This document shows positions 8,918 through 16,993 of a DNA stretch of 64,000 nucleotides, piece by piece (the stretch's first letter is position 1; every line of letters starts with the position of its first letter). Both the position numbers and the translations under genes were made by a program. The stretch is from NCBI RefSeq assembly GCF_032191775.1, contig NZ_CP132507.1:1823001-1887000 (forward strand), read 5' to 3'. The DNA comes from Rhodoferax mekongensis (GTDB taxonomy: Bacteria > Pseudomonadota > Gammaproteobacteria > Burkholderiales > Burkholderiaceae_C). Below the pieces are notes generated by a model, which saw only the letters and a program-made list of their open reading frames with translations, was not told the origin of the DNA and did not search any database.

Positions 8918-9604
8918 GTGACAGATGGTTTGATCGCGCTGCAGCAACGGCTGCAGCACCAGTTTTCGAATGTTTCCCTGCTGGCGCGGGCGTTGACCCA
9001 CCGCAGCTTCTCTGCTGACCACTACGAACGCCTGGAGTTTCTGGGCGATTCCGTTTTGGGCTTGGCCATTTCCGATCTCTTGTATGCGCGCTTGGGGACC
9101 TTGCCCGAAGGGGATTTGTCCCGGGTGCGGGCCAACCTGGTCCGGCAGGAGACGCTGCACCAGTTGGCACTCAAATTAGGTTTGCCCGACGTGCTCAAGC
9201 TGGGGGAGGGCGAAATGCGCTCGGGTGGCCCGAAGCGTGCCTCCATCCTGGCTGACGCCTTGGAGGCCATCATCGGTGCCGTCTATCTGGATGCGGGTTT
9301 TGCCAAGGCCCAAGCCCTGGTGCAGCGCCTGTTTGAAGCTGTGGAAATCAACCCGCAGATGCAGGCCATCGGCAAAGATGCCAAGACCGAGTTGCAGGAG
9401 TGGCTGCAGGGCCGCAAAATGAAACTGCCAATCTACACCGTGGTGGGCACGATAGGTGCGGCGCATAAACAAAGTTTTGACGTGGAGTGCGAGGTGCCCG
9501 AACTGCGCTTGTCGGAACGCGGCATAGGCGGTTCCCGCCGTGCCGGAGAGCAAGCAGCGGCAGCAGCCATGCTGCAAACCATCAAAGCAAAGGTCAAATC
9601 ATGA
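8918..9604 (+). CDS. rnc: Ribonuclease III
   Basis: 228 residues with GTG start. Double-strand-specific endoribonuclease for rRNA processing and mRNA turnover. The catalytic signature [13 protein letters not shown] (residues about 31-43) and the second acidic cluster ([13 protein letters not shown]) are present. A C-terminal dsRNA-binding domain follows, with [12 protein letters not shown] at its first helix and [18 protein letters not shown] at its last. The stop overlaps the era start by ATGA. Confidence 0.97.
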   Translation: MTDGLIALQQRLQHQFSNVSLLARALTHRSFSADHYERLEFLGDSVLGLAISDLLYARLGTLPEGDLSRVRANLVRQETLHQLALKLGLPDVLKLGEGEMRSGGPKRASILADALEAIIGAVYLDAGFAKAQALVQRLFEAVEINPQMQAIGKDAKTELQEWLQGRKMKLPIYTVVGTIGAAHKQSFDVECEVPELRLSERGIGGSRRAGEQAAAAAMLQTIKAKVKS

Positions 9605-10668
9605 ATGCTCCTAAAAAAGTAGCTGCTCGCGCAGATTCCACGGGCGCGAAGGGGCAAAAAGAGTCTCAAGCGCCAGCGGCGGTTGAGGTCCAGGACGACC
9701 TGGATGCCATGCTGGAAGGTTTGCTCAAGAGCACGCCGAAACTGGCAGTCCCCGGCACCGATGGTGCGGGCCAACGATGCGGCTTGGTCGCCATTGTGGG
9801 CAAGCCCAATGTGGGTAAATCCACCCTGCTCAACGCATTGGTGGGGCAGAAGATCAGCATCACCTCGCGCAAGGCGCAAACCACACGACACCGAATCACC
9901 GGCATGCGCACCGAAGGGCAAACCCAGTTTGTGTTCGTGGACACCCCCGGCTTCCAGACTATCCACGGCAACGCATTGAACAAATCCCTGAACAAGGCCG
10001 TGCAGGGTGCTGTGTCGGATGTGGACCTGGTGTTGTTTGTGGTGGAGGCCGGCAGCTTTACCTCGGCCGATGAAAAAGTGTTGAAGTTGTTAGGTGACGG
10101 CATTCCTGTGGTGTTGGTGGCCAACAAACTGGACAACGTGAAGGAGCGCGCCGGCTTGGCGCCCTGGCTGCAAGCCATGCAGGCCCGCGCCCGATTCACC
10201 GAGATGATCCCCCTGTCAGCCAAAAACGCCAAGGACATTGAGCGCCTGCTGGGCATTTGCGAGAAGTTCTTGCCCGAACAGGCCTGGTGGTACTCGGAAG
10301 ACGAGCTGACCGACCGCAGCGAGAAATTTCTGGCCAGTGAGTTGGTCCGCGAAAAGTTGTTCCGCCTGACCGGTGACGAGCTGCCCTATACCTCCACGGT
10401 GGTGATCGACAAGTTCGAAGAAGAGCCGCCCCAGAAAAAGGGCCAGAAGCGCCTGTTGCGCATCGCCGCCACCATTGTGGTGGAGCGCGATGGTCACAAG
10501 GCCATGGTGATCGGCGACAAGGGCGAGCGCATCAAGCGCATTGGCATGGAAACCCGTGTGGAACTCGAAAAACTGGCAGATGCCAAGGTGTTTCTGGAGC
10601 TGTGGGTGAAAGTGCGTTCCGGCTGGGCCGACGACGAAGCGCGCGTGCGCAGCTTCGGTTATGAATGA
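9601..10668 (+). CDS. era: GTPase Era with repeat-derived N-terminal extension
   Basis: 355 residues against about 300 in Escherichia coli. Era binds 16S rRNA and assists 30S maturation. G1 is [11 protein letters not shown] (about residue 66), G3 DTPGF, G4 NKLD; the C-terminal KH domain carries [19 protein letters not shown]. The extra N-terminal 60 residues are low in complexity. Their first part ([11 protein letters not shown]) is translated from a copy of the interspersed repeat at 9606-9655. Start ATG at 9601 overlaps the rnc stop; the frame is open further upstream but only inside rnc. Confidence 0.95.
   Translation: MNAPKKVAARADSTGAKGQKESQAPAAVEVQDDLDAMLEGLLKSTPKLAVPGTDGAGQRCGLVAIVGKPNVGKSTLLNALVGQKISITSRKAQTTRHRITGMRTEGQTQFVFVDTPGFQTIHGNALNKSLNKAVQGAVSDVDLVLFVVEAGSFTSADEKVLKLLGDGIPVVLVANKLDNVKERAGLAPWLQAMQARARFTEMIPLSAKNAKDIERLLGICEKFLPEQAWWYSEDELTDRSEKFLASELVREKLFRLTGDELPYTSTVVIDKFEEEPPQKKGQKRLLRIAATIVVERDGHKAMVIGDKGERIKRIGMETRVELEKLADAKVFLELWVKVRSGWADDEARVRSFGYE
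9606..9655 (-). repeat. Interspersed repeat copy 1, inside era
   Basis: On the + strand GTAGCTGCTCGCGCAGATTC followed by a G/C-rich CGGGCGC block, preceded by TGCTCCTAAAAAA. It matches the other ten copies across its length, starts 5 bp inside the era start codon and is translated in frame as the Era N-terminus. Confidence 0.85.
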
Positions 10669-10671
10669 GCA

Positions 10672-10766
10672 CACCCCCCGGCTTGCTCGCTTCGCGTAGC
10701 CGCTTTCCCCCTTGCAGGGGGCAACGCCAGCGGCCTGGCAGAGCCAGCTCCGCGGCGTTTGCTGGT
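10672..10766. repeat. G/C-rich REP-like element between era and recO
   Basis: The gap between era and recO is almost entirely one structured unit. It contains the hairpin CCCCC-TTGCA-GGGGG and a longer imperfect inverted repeat running from CCAGCGGCCTGG to CGGCGTTTGCTGG. I recognise this type of sequence as a common intergenic repeat of Comamonadaceae genomes. Only one copy is in this window, so its repeat nature rests on memory rather than on the window. Confidence 0.6.
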
Positions 10767-10784
10767 AACAAGACACGCTGATCC

Positions 10785-11534
10785 ATGGCGACCAAGCGGA
10801 TTGCTGACGAGCCGGCGTTTGTATTGCATCGCTACGACTGGAGCGAGAGCAGCCTGATTCTGGAGGTGTTCACCCGACACTACGGCCGGGTTGCCCTGGT
10901 GGCCAAGGGGGCGAAGAAGCCCACCTCCAGCTTCCGCCCCATCCTCTTGCCGCTCCAGCCTTTGAGCTTGGCTTTTGGAGGCGATGCCGAGATCCGTACT
11001 TTGCGCAGCGCGGAGTGGCAGGGCGGTCATGTGATGCCGACCGGGGATGCGCTACTGTCCGGCTACTACCTCAATGAGTTGCTGATCACCTTGCTGGCGC
11101 GTGACGACCCGCACGCCGAACTTTTCGACATCTACGCCCAAGTGGTTCGGGTCATTGCCAGTGAGCACGGCGAAGTGTTGCAGGCGGCGCTGCGCACGTT
11201 CGAGCTACTTTTGTTGCGTGAAGTGGGTTTCTTGCCACAGCTTGATGCACAAACCATGACTCTCGCGCCTTTGCAGGCCGATGTACGCTACGTGCTGGTT
11301 CCTGAGGGCGGTTTACGACAAGCCGGACCTGACGACCGCGCGGGCCTCTCGGGCAGCCAGTGGGTGACATTGCAAGACGCGATTGCAGACCATGCCCCCT
11401 TCACCACCACGCTACGGGCCTGCGCGGAGGTGATGTCGGAGCTCAAACCCCAGTTGCGGGCGCTGCTGCACTACCATTGCGGCGTCAAGACGCTGCGCAC
11501 GCGGCAGATGATGATTGATATTCAAAACCTATGA
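10785..11534 (+). CDS. recO: DNA repair protein RecO
   Basis: 249 residues. An N-terminal OB-fold ([21 protein letters not shown], then [19 protein letters not shown]) is followed by the all-helical C-terminal domain. RecO works with RecR and RecF to load RecA on gapped DNA and anneals SSB-coated strands. The cysteine zinc site of some RecO proteins is not evident here, which is common in the family. The stop overlaps the pdxJ ATG. The order era-recO-pdxJ-acpS is conserved in proteobacteria. Confidence 0.95.
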   Translation: MATKRIADEPAFVLHRYDWSESSLILEVFTRHYGRVALVAKGAKKPTSSFRPILLPLQPLSLAFGGDAEIRTLRSAEWQGGHVMPTGDALLSGYYLNELLITLLARDDPHAELFDIYAQVVRVIASEHGEVLQAALRTFELLLLREVGFLPQLDAQTMTLAPLQADVRYVLVPEGGLRQAGPDDRAGLSGSQWVTLQDAIADHAPFTTTLRACAEVMSELKPQLRALLHYHCGVKTLRTRQMMIDIQNL

Positions 11535-12280
11535 AAACCCATCTCTCCGTCAACCTGAACAAAGTGGCACTGGTACGCAACACCCGCCACCTCGGCATTC
11601 CCAGCGTCACCCGCGCAGCGACTTTGTGCCTGGAAGCGGGCGCAGCCGGCATCACGGTGCACCCACGCCCTGATGCGCGCCACATCCGCGCACAAGATGT
11701 GTTGGACTTGGCGGAGCTGCTCAAAGCCTGGCCGGATCGCGAATTCAACGTGGAGGGCAACCCGTTTCACAACCTGATGGACTGTGTGCGCGATCTGCGC
11801 CAGCGCGGCTTGCCGGTGCACCAAGTGACCTTTGTGCCCGACTCGGAAGGCCAGTTCACCAGTGATCACGGCTGGAGCTTTCCCGCGGATGCCGAGCGCT
11901 TGAAGCCCTTGATTGCCGAAGCCCACGCCCTGAACCTGCGCGTCAGCCTGTTCATGGACGCAGACCCCACGGCCATGGCGGCTGCCAAGGAGGTGGGCGC
12001 AGACCGCATTGAGCTATACACCGAGCCATTCGCCGCCGCCTGGGGCACCGCGGATCAGCAAGCGCAATTGGATCGTTTCGCCGCTGCCGCCCAAGCCGCA
12101 TTGGACGCAGGACTGGGCGTCAATGCTGGCCACGATTTGAACCGTGACAACCTTGCTGCGTTTGCGCAGCAAGTGCCGGGATTGCAAGAAGTGTCCATTG
12201 GCCATGCTTTGATTGCCGACGCGCTGGAGCTGGGCTACACCGCCACTATCCAGGCCTATCTGGCCTGCCTTGGGCAATAA
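11531..12280 (+). CDS. pdxJ: Pyridoxine 5'-phosphate synthase
   Basis: 249-residue TIM-barrel enzyme that condenses 3-amino-2-oxopropyl phosphate with deoxyxylulose 5-phosphate in DXP-dependent vitamin B6 synthesis. Typical stretches: [18 protein letters not shown] at the N-terminus, [26 protein letters not shown] and the C-terminal phosphate loop region [13 protein letters not shown]. Overlaps recO by 4 bp and precedes acpS by 9 bp, the classical pdxJ-acpS pair. Confidence 0.97.
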   Translation: MKTHLSVNLNKVALVRNTRHLGIPSVTRAATLCLEAGAAGITVHPRPDARHIRAQDVLDLAELLKAWPDREFNVEGNPFHNLMDCVRDLRQRGLPVHQVTFVPDSEGQFTSDHGWSFPADAERLKPLIAEAHALNLRVSLFMDADPTAMAAAKEVGADRIELYTEPFAAAWGTADQQAQLDRFAAAAQAALDAGLGVNAGHDLNRDNLAAFAQQVPGLQEVSIGHALIADALELGYTATIQAYLACLGQ

Positions 12281-12289
12281 AGGCGCGCC

Positions 12290-12682
12290 TTGATTTACGG
12301 TATTGGCACTGACATCTGCGATGTGCGCCGCATACGCGCCAGCGTGGAGCGCCATGGCGAGCGCTTCGCGGCCAAGGTGCTGTCAGACGCAGAGCTAAAA
12401 ACCTGGAAGGCCCGTAGCGCCCGCTGGCCCGAACGTGGCTTGCGTTACCTGGCCACCCGCTTCAGTGCCAAAGAGTCATTCAGCAAGGCCATCGGGCTGG
12501 GCATGCGCATGCCCATGAGCTGGAAGCTCTGCGAGATTACCAACGAGCGCAGTGGCAAGCCGGTCATCGTGTTGCATGGTGAGCTGAAGACCTGGTTTGA
12601 AGCCCAAGGGCTGCAGGCCCACATCACTGTGACGGACGAAACTGACTACGCCGCCAGCTTCTGCGTGGTGGAAACCCGCTGA
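12290..12682 (+). CDS. acpS: Holo-[acyl-carrier-protein] synthase
   Basis: 130 residues, translated from TTG (no ATG or GTG fits the conserved N-terminus [14 protein letters not shown]). It transfers 4'-phosphopantetheine from CoA to the fatty-acid acyl carrier protein. The magnesium ligands are seen as Asp in GIGTD and Glu in [13 protein letters not shown] second, Sfp-type transferase lies at 16346-16993, so the two probably divide the work between fatty acid synthesis and the nonribosomal synthetase. Confidence 0.95.
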   Translation: MIYGIGTDICDVRRIRASVERHGERFAAKVLSDAELKTWKARSARWPERGLRYLATRFSAKESFSKAIGLGMRMPMSWKLCEITNERSGKPVIVLHGELKTWFEAQGLQAHITVTDETDYAASFCVVETR

Positions 12683-12687
12683 GAACT

Positions 12688-12750
12688 TGAATAAAAATAG
12701 CCGCTGGCGCTCATAGAATATGCGCAGGCAGCTCCTGAATTGATAGCAAT
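12688..12750 (+). repeat. Interspersed repeat copy 2, acpS-nagZ gap
   Basis: Fills nearly the whole gap between acpS and nagZ. Blocks in order: AAAAATAGCC, GCTGGCGCTC, ATAGAATATGCGC, AGGCAGCTCCTGAATTGATA and GCAAT. The nagZ ATG follows 7 bp after its end, so the nagZ translation-initiation region is repeat-derived; no good Shine-Dalgarno is visible. Confidence 0.85.
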
Positions 12751-12757
12751 AAACACC

Positions 12758-13861
12758 ATGACATTCCACGCCCCTCTGATCATCGATATCGCCGGCACCA
12801 GCCTCACCGCCGTGGACCGCAAGCGCCTGAAACACCCGCTGGTGGGGGGCATGATTTTGTTTGCCCGCAACTGGCAAAACCGCGCGCAACTCACGGCGCT
12901 GTGCCGCGACATCAAAAAAGTGCGCGCGGATTTGCTGATCTGCGTGGACCATGAAGGCGGTCGGGTGCAGCGCTTCAAGACCGACGGCTTCACGCACCTG
13001 CCGCCCATGCGCGCCTTGGGGGAGATGTGGATGCGTGACATCGTGCCCACCACCTCCGCCAAGAAGGCGGGCGCCTTGGACGCTATCAACGCGGCCACCG
13101 CCACCGGCTATGTACTCGGTGCCGAGTTGCGCGCCTGTGGTGTGGACATGAGCTTTACGCCGGTGCTGGACCTCGACTACGGCGAAAGCAGCGTCATCGG
13201 CGACCGTGCTTTTGCGCGCGACCCGCGTGTGGTGAGCATGCTGGCCAAGAGCCTGATGCACGGTTTGCAAAAGAGTGGCATGGCCAACTGCGGGAAGCAC
13301 TTCCCCGGCCATGGCTTTGTGAAAGCCGACTCCCACATCGACATCCCGGTAGACAAGCGCAGCCTCAAAGCCATTTTGGCGGACGACGCTGCCCCTTACC
13401 GTTGGCTCAACACCGTGACCAGCAGCGTGATGCCCGCTCACGTGATTTACCCGAAGGTTGACAGCCGCCCCGCGGGCTTCTCGAGCGTGTGGCTGAATGA
13501 CATCTTGCGTGGCCAGTTGGGCTTTACCGGCGCTATCTTCAGTGACGACCTGTCCATGGCCGGCGCCCGCTTGATCGACGGCAAAACCGTGAGCTACACC
13601 GAGGCAGCAATGGTCGCCCTGAACGCAGGCTGTGACCTGGTGCTCTTGTGCAACCAGTCCATGGCCCATGCCGAGGGCGGTGGCAAAGCGGTGGACGAAT
13701 TGATCGACGGCCTGACCGAAGCCCAGCTCAAGGGCCAGTGGCAGGCACTGGAGGCGAGCGAAGCCCGCCGCCGCGCATTGCTGCCCACCAGCCCTGCCAT
13801 GGCGTGGGACGACCTCATGGTGCACCCCGACTACATGCAGGCACTGGACTGGATCGCCTGA
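12758..13861 (+). CDS. nagZ: Beta-N-acetylhexosaminidase (peptidoglycan recycling)
   Basis: 367 residues, glycoside hydrolase family 3. It removes N-acetylglucosamine from anhydro-muropeptides in the cytoplasm. The family signature KHFPGHGFVKADSH is intact, as are CVDHEGGRVQRF near the N-terminus and the catalytic aspartate in FSDDLSMAGA. I chose the ATG at 12758, which starts the conserved MTFHAPLIIDIAG; the 18 bp upstream in frame lie in a repeat copy. Slightly longer than Escherichia coli NagZ (341). Confidence 0.96.
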   Translation: MTFHAPLIIDIAGTSLTAVDRKRLKHPLVGGMILFARNWQNRAQLTALCRDIKKVRADLLICVDHEGGRVQRFKTDGFTHLPPMRALGEMWMRDIVPTTSAKKAGALDAINAATATGYVLGAELRACGVDMSFTPVLDLDYGESSVIGDRAFARDPRVVSMLAKSLMHGLQKSGMANCGKHFPGHGFVKADSHIDIPVDKRSLKAILADDAAPYRWLNTVTSSVMPAHVIYPKVDSRPAGFSSVWLNDILRGQLGFTGAIFSDDLSMAGARLIDGKTVSYTEAAMVALNAGCDLVLLCNQSMAHAEGGGKAVDELIDGLTEAQLKGQWQALEASEARRRALLPTSPAMAWDDLMVHPDYMQALDWIA

Positions 13862-13881
13862 GACCCTGCGCAGCGCCGGCC

Positions 13882-14412
13882 ATGGACTTTGCCGCGCTGA
13901 TTTATCGCCGCCAAGTATTTCTGGACGGGCAATGGTGGCTGCCTTTCAGTGCCCAATTCGCACACTTCAACACTGTTCACGCTCTGGCGAACCTGGCAGG
14001 TGCCATCCTTTTGTGGAGCCTGTTTCGTCCATGGATACGCTGGCAAGAGCAAGCCCTTGCGATGGCTGGCGGAATGCTGGGTGTCGCTTTGGTCGTGGTT
14101 TGGGATGCGCACTGTGACTACTACGCCGGCGCTTCCGGTGCCTTGCACGGATGGGCGGCTGGTGGGGCCGTCCTCATGGCGATACGGAACTTCCGCAAAT
14201 CGCGAACGGCCATGTGGATCGGGCTTACATTGTTGGTGGCTGTAGTCCTCAAGCTTCTGGTAGAGCTTGACCCACCAACAACCCAGGCTTTATGGGGCTT
14301 CCCGGTCTACTCTCCTGCGCACATGGCGGGTGCCTTCGGTGGGCTTGTGGGGGCAGCCTTAATAGGAATGCTTGCGTACCATGGCCGCCATAAACATAGC
14401 CAAGAGGGATAG
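13882..14412 (+). CDS. rrtA: Rhombosortase (intramembrane protease for GlyGly-CTERM proteins)
   Basis: 176 residues, rhomboid fold. Catalytic Ser85 is in AGASGALHG and the general-base His147 in SPAHMAGAFGGLVGA; the family-typical FAHFN...HALANLAG stretch is at 26-40. About five membrane helices are predicted (31-50, 56-74, 80-102, 108-127, 146-163). The helix that usually precedes the RR...G.WW stretch is missing, because the coding region starts only eight residues before YRR and the upstream frame is not hydrophobic. Its last 54 bp overlap, antisense, the end of a protease gene bearing a GlyGly-CTERM tail, its likely substrate. Confidence 0.82.
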   Translation: MDFAALIYRRQVFLDGQWWLPFSAQFAHFNTVHALANLAGAILLWSLFRPWIRWQEQALAMAGGMLGVALVVVWDAHCDYYAGASGALHGWAAGGAVLMAIRNFRKSRTAMWIGLTLLVAVVLKLLVELDPPTTQALWGFPVYSPAHMAGAFGGLVGAALIGMLAYHGRHKHSQEG

Positions 14413-16314
14413 CCCTGCCAGAAACAACAAACTCAGGCCGTCCACGCTGCCGCCACCCCCACCACCGCCGCCTGACGAAGCATCCGCTGCCGACGCCAAA
14501 CTGATCGTGACATAGGCGTCAGCCGTCTTCGCATCAGGGCTGAGCGTGGTAGCCCTGAAGCGGAACACGAGGAGGTTGTCAATGGAGTTGGCGGGGGTGA
14601 GGATGGTTGCCACATTCCCCGCTGCGTTGGATATGGTGACGGTCGGGCCGGAAATCTGCGTCCACTGCACAGTGGCCAAGCTGTTGCCGCGGGTTCCTGC
14701 GCCGGCTACGCCCGTCAGCGTGACGGAGCTGCCACGGGCCACGTTCTGCGTCTGGCTCGCAGAGGCGTATGCGTAAGGTGTGTCGTTATCCACGGTCTGG
14801 GCAACCGCTGCATCTGCGTCCAATAGGCCCGCTCCGCACATGTAGTTGTTGCTGCAATAGGTACTGACCGGAAAACTGCGAACGCTGTTGGTGATTCTGG
14901 AAGTGACCTCGTCAGGCGTGATCGCAGGTTTGATCTGATAGAGCATGGCGGCCACGCTGCTCACCATGGGAGCACTGAAACTGGTTCCGTTTTCCGAAGC
15001 AAAAGTGTCGCTCCCGGGGGTCTGGGCTCCGTCGTTGCTGGTGCTGTATATCTCCACACCCGGCGCACTGAGGGTCGTGCCCGCTCCAACGTTGGCAAAT
15101 ACGGGGCTGGTGCCATCTTTCCGGTGCGCTGTGACGGCGATCACATGTCTGCAATTCGCTGGCTGGGTAATTGTTGAGGTGCTCCTGTCGTTACCCGTGG
15201 AGGCGACCACTGTCACATTTTTTGTATTGCGTACTTCATCAATCGCGGTTTGATACTGGGTGTTGCAAGTGCCTGCTCCGCCCAGGCTCAGGTTGATCAC
15301 TTTGGCAGGAAAGGGGTTGGTGAGTCCGTTCACCGAGATGCCCGCCGCCCATCGGATGGCATCGACCACGTCCGAGACGTAGCCTCCGCATACCCCGAGT
15401 ACCCGGGCAGGAAGTACTTTGGCCTTGTAGGCCGCTCCAGCCATGGCAAAAAGATCGGTTGTGCCGGGTGTGCCCGGATTGTTGTCGGTGACAGCAGCAA
15501 CGATGCCTGCCACACGCGTTCCATGCCAGCTGGACTTCGACTGGAGATCACAGGCACTGGCTTGGGTATTCCAGTCGCCGGGGTCCTGCGCGTCGGTGTC
15601 TCTGCCATTACCGTCGTTGGCCGTAAAAGCTGATCCGTCAGCGTCCAAACGGATAAAGTCGTAGCCGCCGACCAGATTGTCCGCCAAGTCGGCATGCGGC
15701 CTGTACCCCGAATCCAGCACTGCCACCACAACGTTCTCCCCGCTGACAGGTGCGGAGGCCGGAGTCATCCTATTCCAGGCAGCAGCGAAATTAGCTGCAC
15801 CTAAATCGGTGGTCGGTGCCTTCAGTTGCCACTGGGTGTTGTTGACGTAGGCTGTGTCGTTGGGACTGAATGCGTGGGCAACCATGCGTTCATCGATTGA
15901 GACACTTTCAATTGCCGGGTCCCGGGACAGTGCCTGAATCACGGTCTGCATGGAAGACCTGTCTAGTGTGTTGTCTGTGAGGTAAACGTGGCTGTTACCT
16001 GAGACCGCACGCAGATAGGAGAGCCCCTTGACCTTGCCAGAGCTGGCCTCTGACGCAGCAGAGGCCATCCGGTCTTTCATTCGCTGCTCCACCGTTGCCT
16101 GACGCGAACTCCGCGGCGCGGAGTTGTCCTTGAAGGTCACCAAAATGCGTTGGAGCTGCTCCTTGGCTTTCGGCACAGAGGGCTGAAAACTTTCGCCTGA
16201 CCGCGTGCGGGATCGCAGATCAAAGTACCCCGAAGTTTCCGAAAAGGCAAATCCCACAGTTCCCAGGAGAACAGGAACGAGAAAGGCACAAAGAATGGTG
16301 CGTGGAGACCTCAT
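14359..16314 (-). CDS. Secreted subtilisin-family (S8) protease with GlyGly-CTERM tail
   Basis: 651 residues. Signal peptide 1-26 (MRSPRTILCAFLVPVLLG), I9-like propeptide (about 50-150), catalytic Asp201 (VLDSG), His264 (HGTRVAG) and Ser445 (NGTSFSAP), then an Ig/PKD-like domain (about 535-610). The C-terminus is eight glycines (615-622), a membrane helix (626-646) and the basic end RKHSY, which is the GlyGly-CTERM sorting signal. It should be exported by the Sec and type II systems and its anchor removed by rhombosortase. A start at 16365 would add 17 residues before a good signal peptide, so I prefer 16314. Confidence 0.92.
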   Translation of the reverse strand: MRSPRTILCAFLVPVLLGTVGFAFSETSGYFDLRSRTRSGESFQPSVPKAKEQLQRILVTFKDNSAPRSSRQATVEQRMKDRMASAASEASSGKVKGLSYLRAVSGNSHVYLTDNTLDRSSMQTVIQALSRDPAIESVSIDERMVAHAFSPNDTAYVNNTQWQLKAPTTDLGAANFAAAWNRMTPASAPVSGENVVVAVLDSGYRPHADLADNLVGGYDFIRLDADGSAFTANDGNGRDTDAQDPGDWNTQASACDLQSKSSWHGTRVAGIVAAVTDNNPGTPGTTDLFAMAGAAYKAKVLPARVLGVCGGYVSDVVDAIRWAAGISVNGLTNPFPAKVINLSLGGAGTCNTQYQTAIDEVRNTKNVTVVASTGNDRSTSTITQPANCRHVIAVTAHRKDGTSPVFANVGAGTTLSAPGVEIYSTSNDGAQTPGSDTFASENGTSFSAPMVSSVAAMLYQIKPAITPDEVTSRITNSVRSFPVSTYCSNNYMCGAGLLDADAAVAQTVDNDTPYAYASASQTQNVARGSSVTLTGVAGAGTRGNSLATVQWTQISGPTVTISNAAGNVATILTPANSIDNLLVFRFRATTLSPDAKTADAYVTISLASAADASSGGGGGGGGSVDGLSLLFLAGLSLLAMFMAAMVRKHSY

Positions 16315-16345
16315 GCGGCGGCAGTTTAGCCCGTCATCAGGGTTT

Positions 16346-16993
16346 TCAATTTTCCTTCCACGCATAGGCGACCATGAATCCTGCTATGTCTCCGAGCGAG
16401 CCCGTCCGCATTCCGGACAAGCGAACTTCGAGTTCGCTTGTCCATTCTTGGAGTGGCAAGCCCATGCATTTAAGTTTTGCTTCATGCAGGGCCCACTCTT
16501 CGGCAAATGCAGTGGCGCGCTCCAGGCCTGCCAAGCCTTCAATTCTTCGTGAGATCGCAGGTGGCAGAAATTCTTTGGCCACCCTGACGCATTCCTCAAG
16601 CCATTCCGCTTCGTGATTAATGAACGTAACGTCAATGCCGATGGGTCTGCGCACATCGAGAGCTATGAACGCCCAGTCTTGTTCGTAGCTGAACGACACA
16701 TGCACTCGCTGGCGGCCAATCTTAACGAGAGGAGCCTTGCCGGAAACCGTTTCGACGGACACAGCCTTGGCATCGCATCCGAAATGGTGTTGCACAGCTT
16801 CCCGCAATGTTGCTCTGGCCAGCTTGCGCGCCTCTGCGCGCGGGAGGCCGGGTCGCAGCGCTAAAGAGATGAGTGCGAAGTCCTTTTCGCGCAAGTCCTG
16901 CGCAGCTTCTTCTGTGAACCGTAGATGGATTCGTACCTGATTCACGACGGCATCGCTGATCTCAGGCTGCCGTAGGCGCAGCCGGGCAACCAC
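16346..16993 (-). CDS. 4'-phosphopantetheinyl transferase (Sfp/AcpT superfamily)
   Basis: 215 residues. The superfamily signature is seen as IGIDV (Asp121) and EEWALHEAKLK (Glu166, Trp167, Glu171, Lys175); the lysine usually before the second glutamate is His170. It would attach phosphopantetheine to the carrier domain of the adjacent nonribosomal synthetase, whose 3' end it overlaps by 32 bp on the same strand. The gene starts inside the synthetase and ends 31 bp before the S8 protease, so all may share a transcript. A perfect 12-bp hairpin lies within its 3' part. Confidence 0.82.
   Translation of the reverse strand: MVARLRLRQPEISDAVVNQVRIHLRFTEEAAQDLREKDFALISLALRPGLPRAEARKLARATLREAVQHHFGCDAKAVSVETVSGKAPLVKIGRQRVHVSFSYEQDWAFIALDVRRPIGIDVTFINHEAEWLEECVRVAKEFLPPAISRRIEGLAGLERATAFAEEWALHEAKLKCMGLPLQEWTSELEVRLSGMRTGSLGDIAGFMVAYAWKEN
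16415..16443. repeat. Perfect 12-bp inverted repeat inside the PPTase gene
   Basis: GGACAAGCGAAC (16415-16426), loop TTCGA, GTTCGCTTGTCC (16432-16443). It is translated as part of the C-terminal domain. The arms match base for base, which is unusual for coding sequence. It has no T-run. Confidence 0.75.

Noticed and set aside
13648..13881. Longer rhombosortase start inside nagZ
   Set aside because: The upstream frame is polar, Arg/Gly/Pro-rich and fully overlaps the nagZ 3' end; it cannot supply the missing membrane helix.
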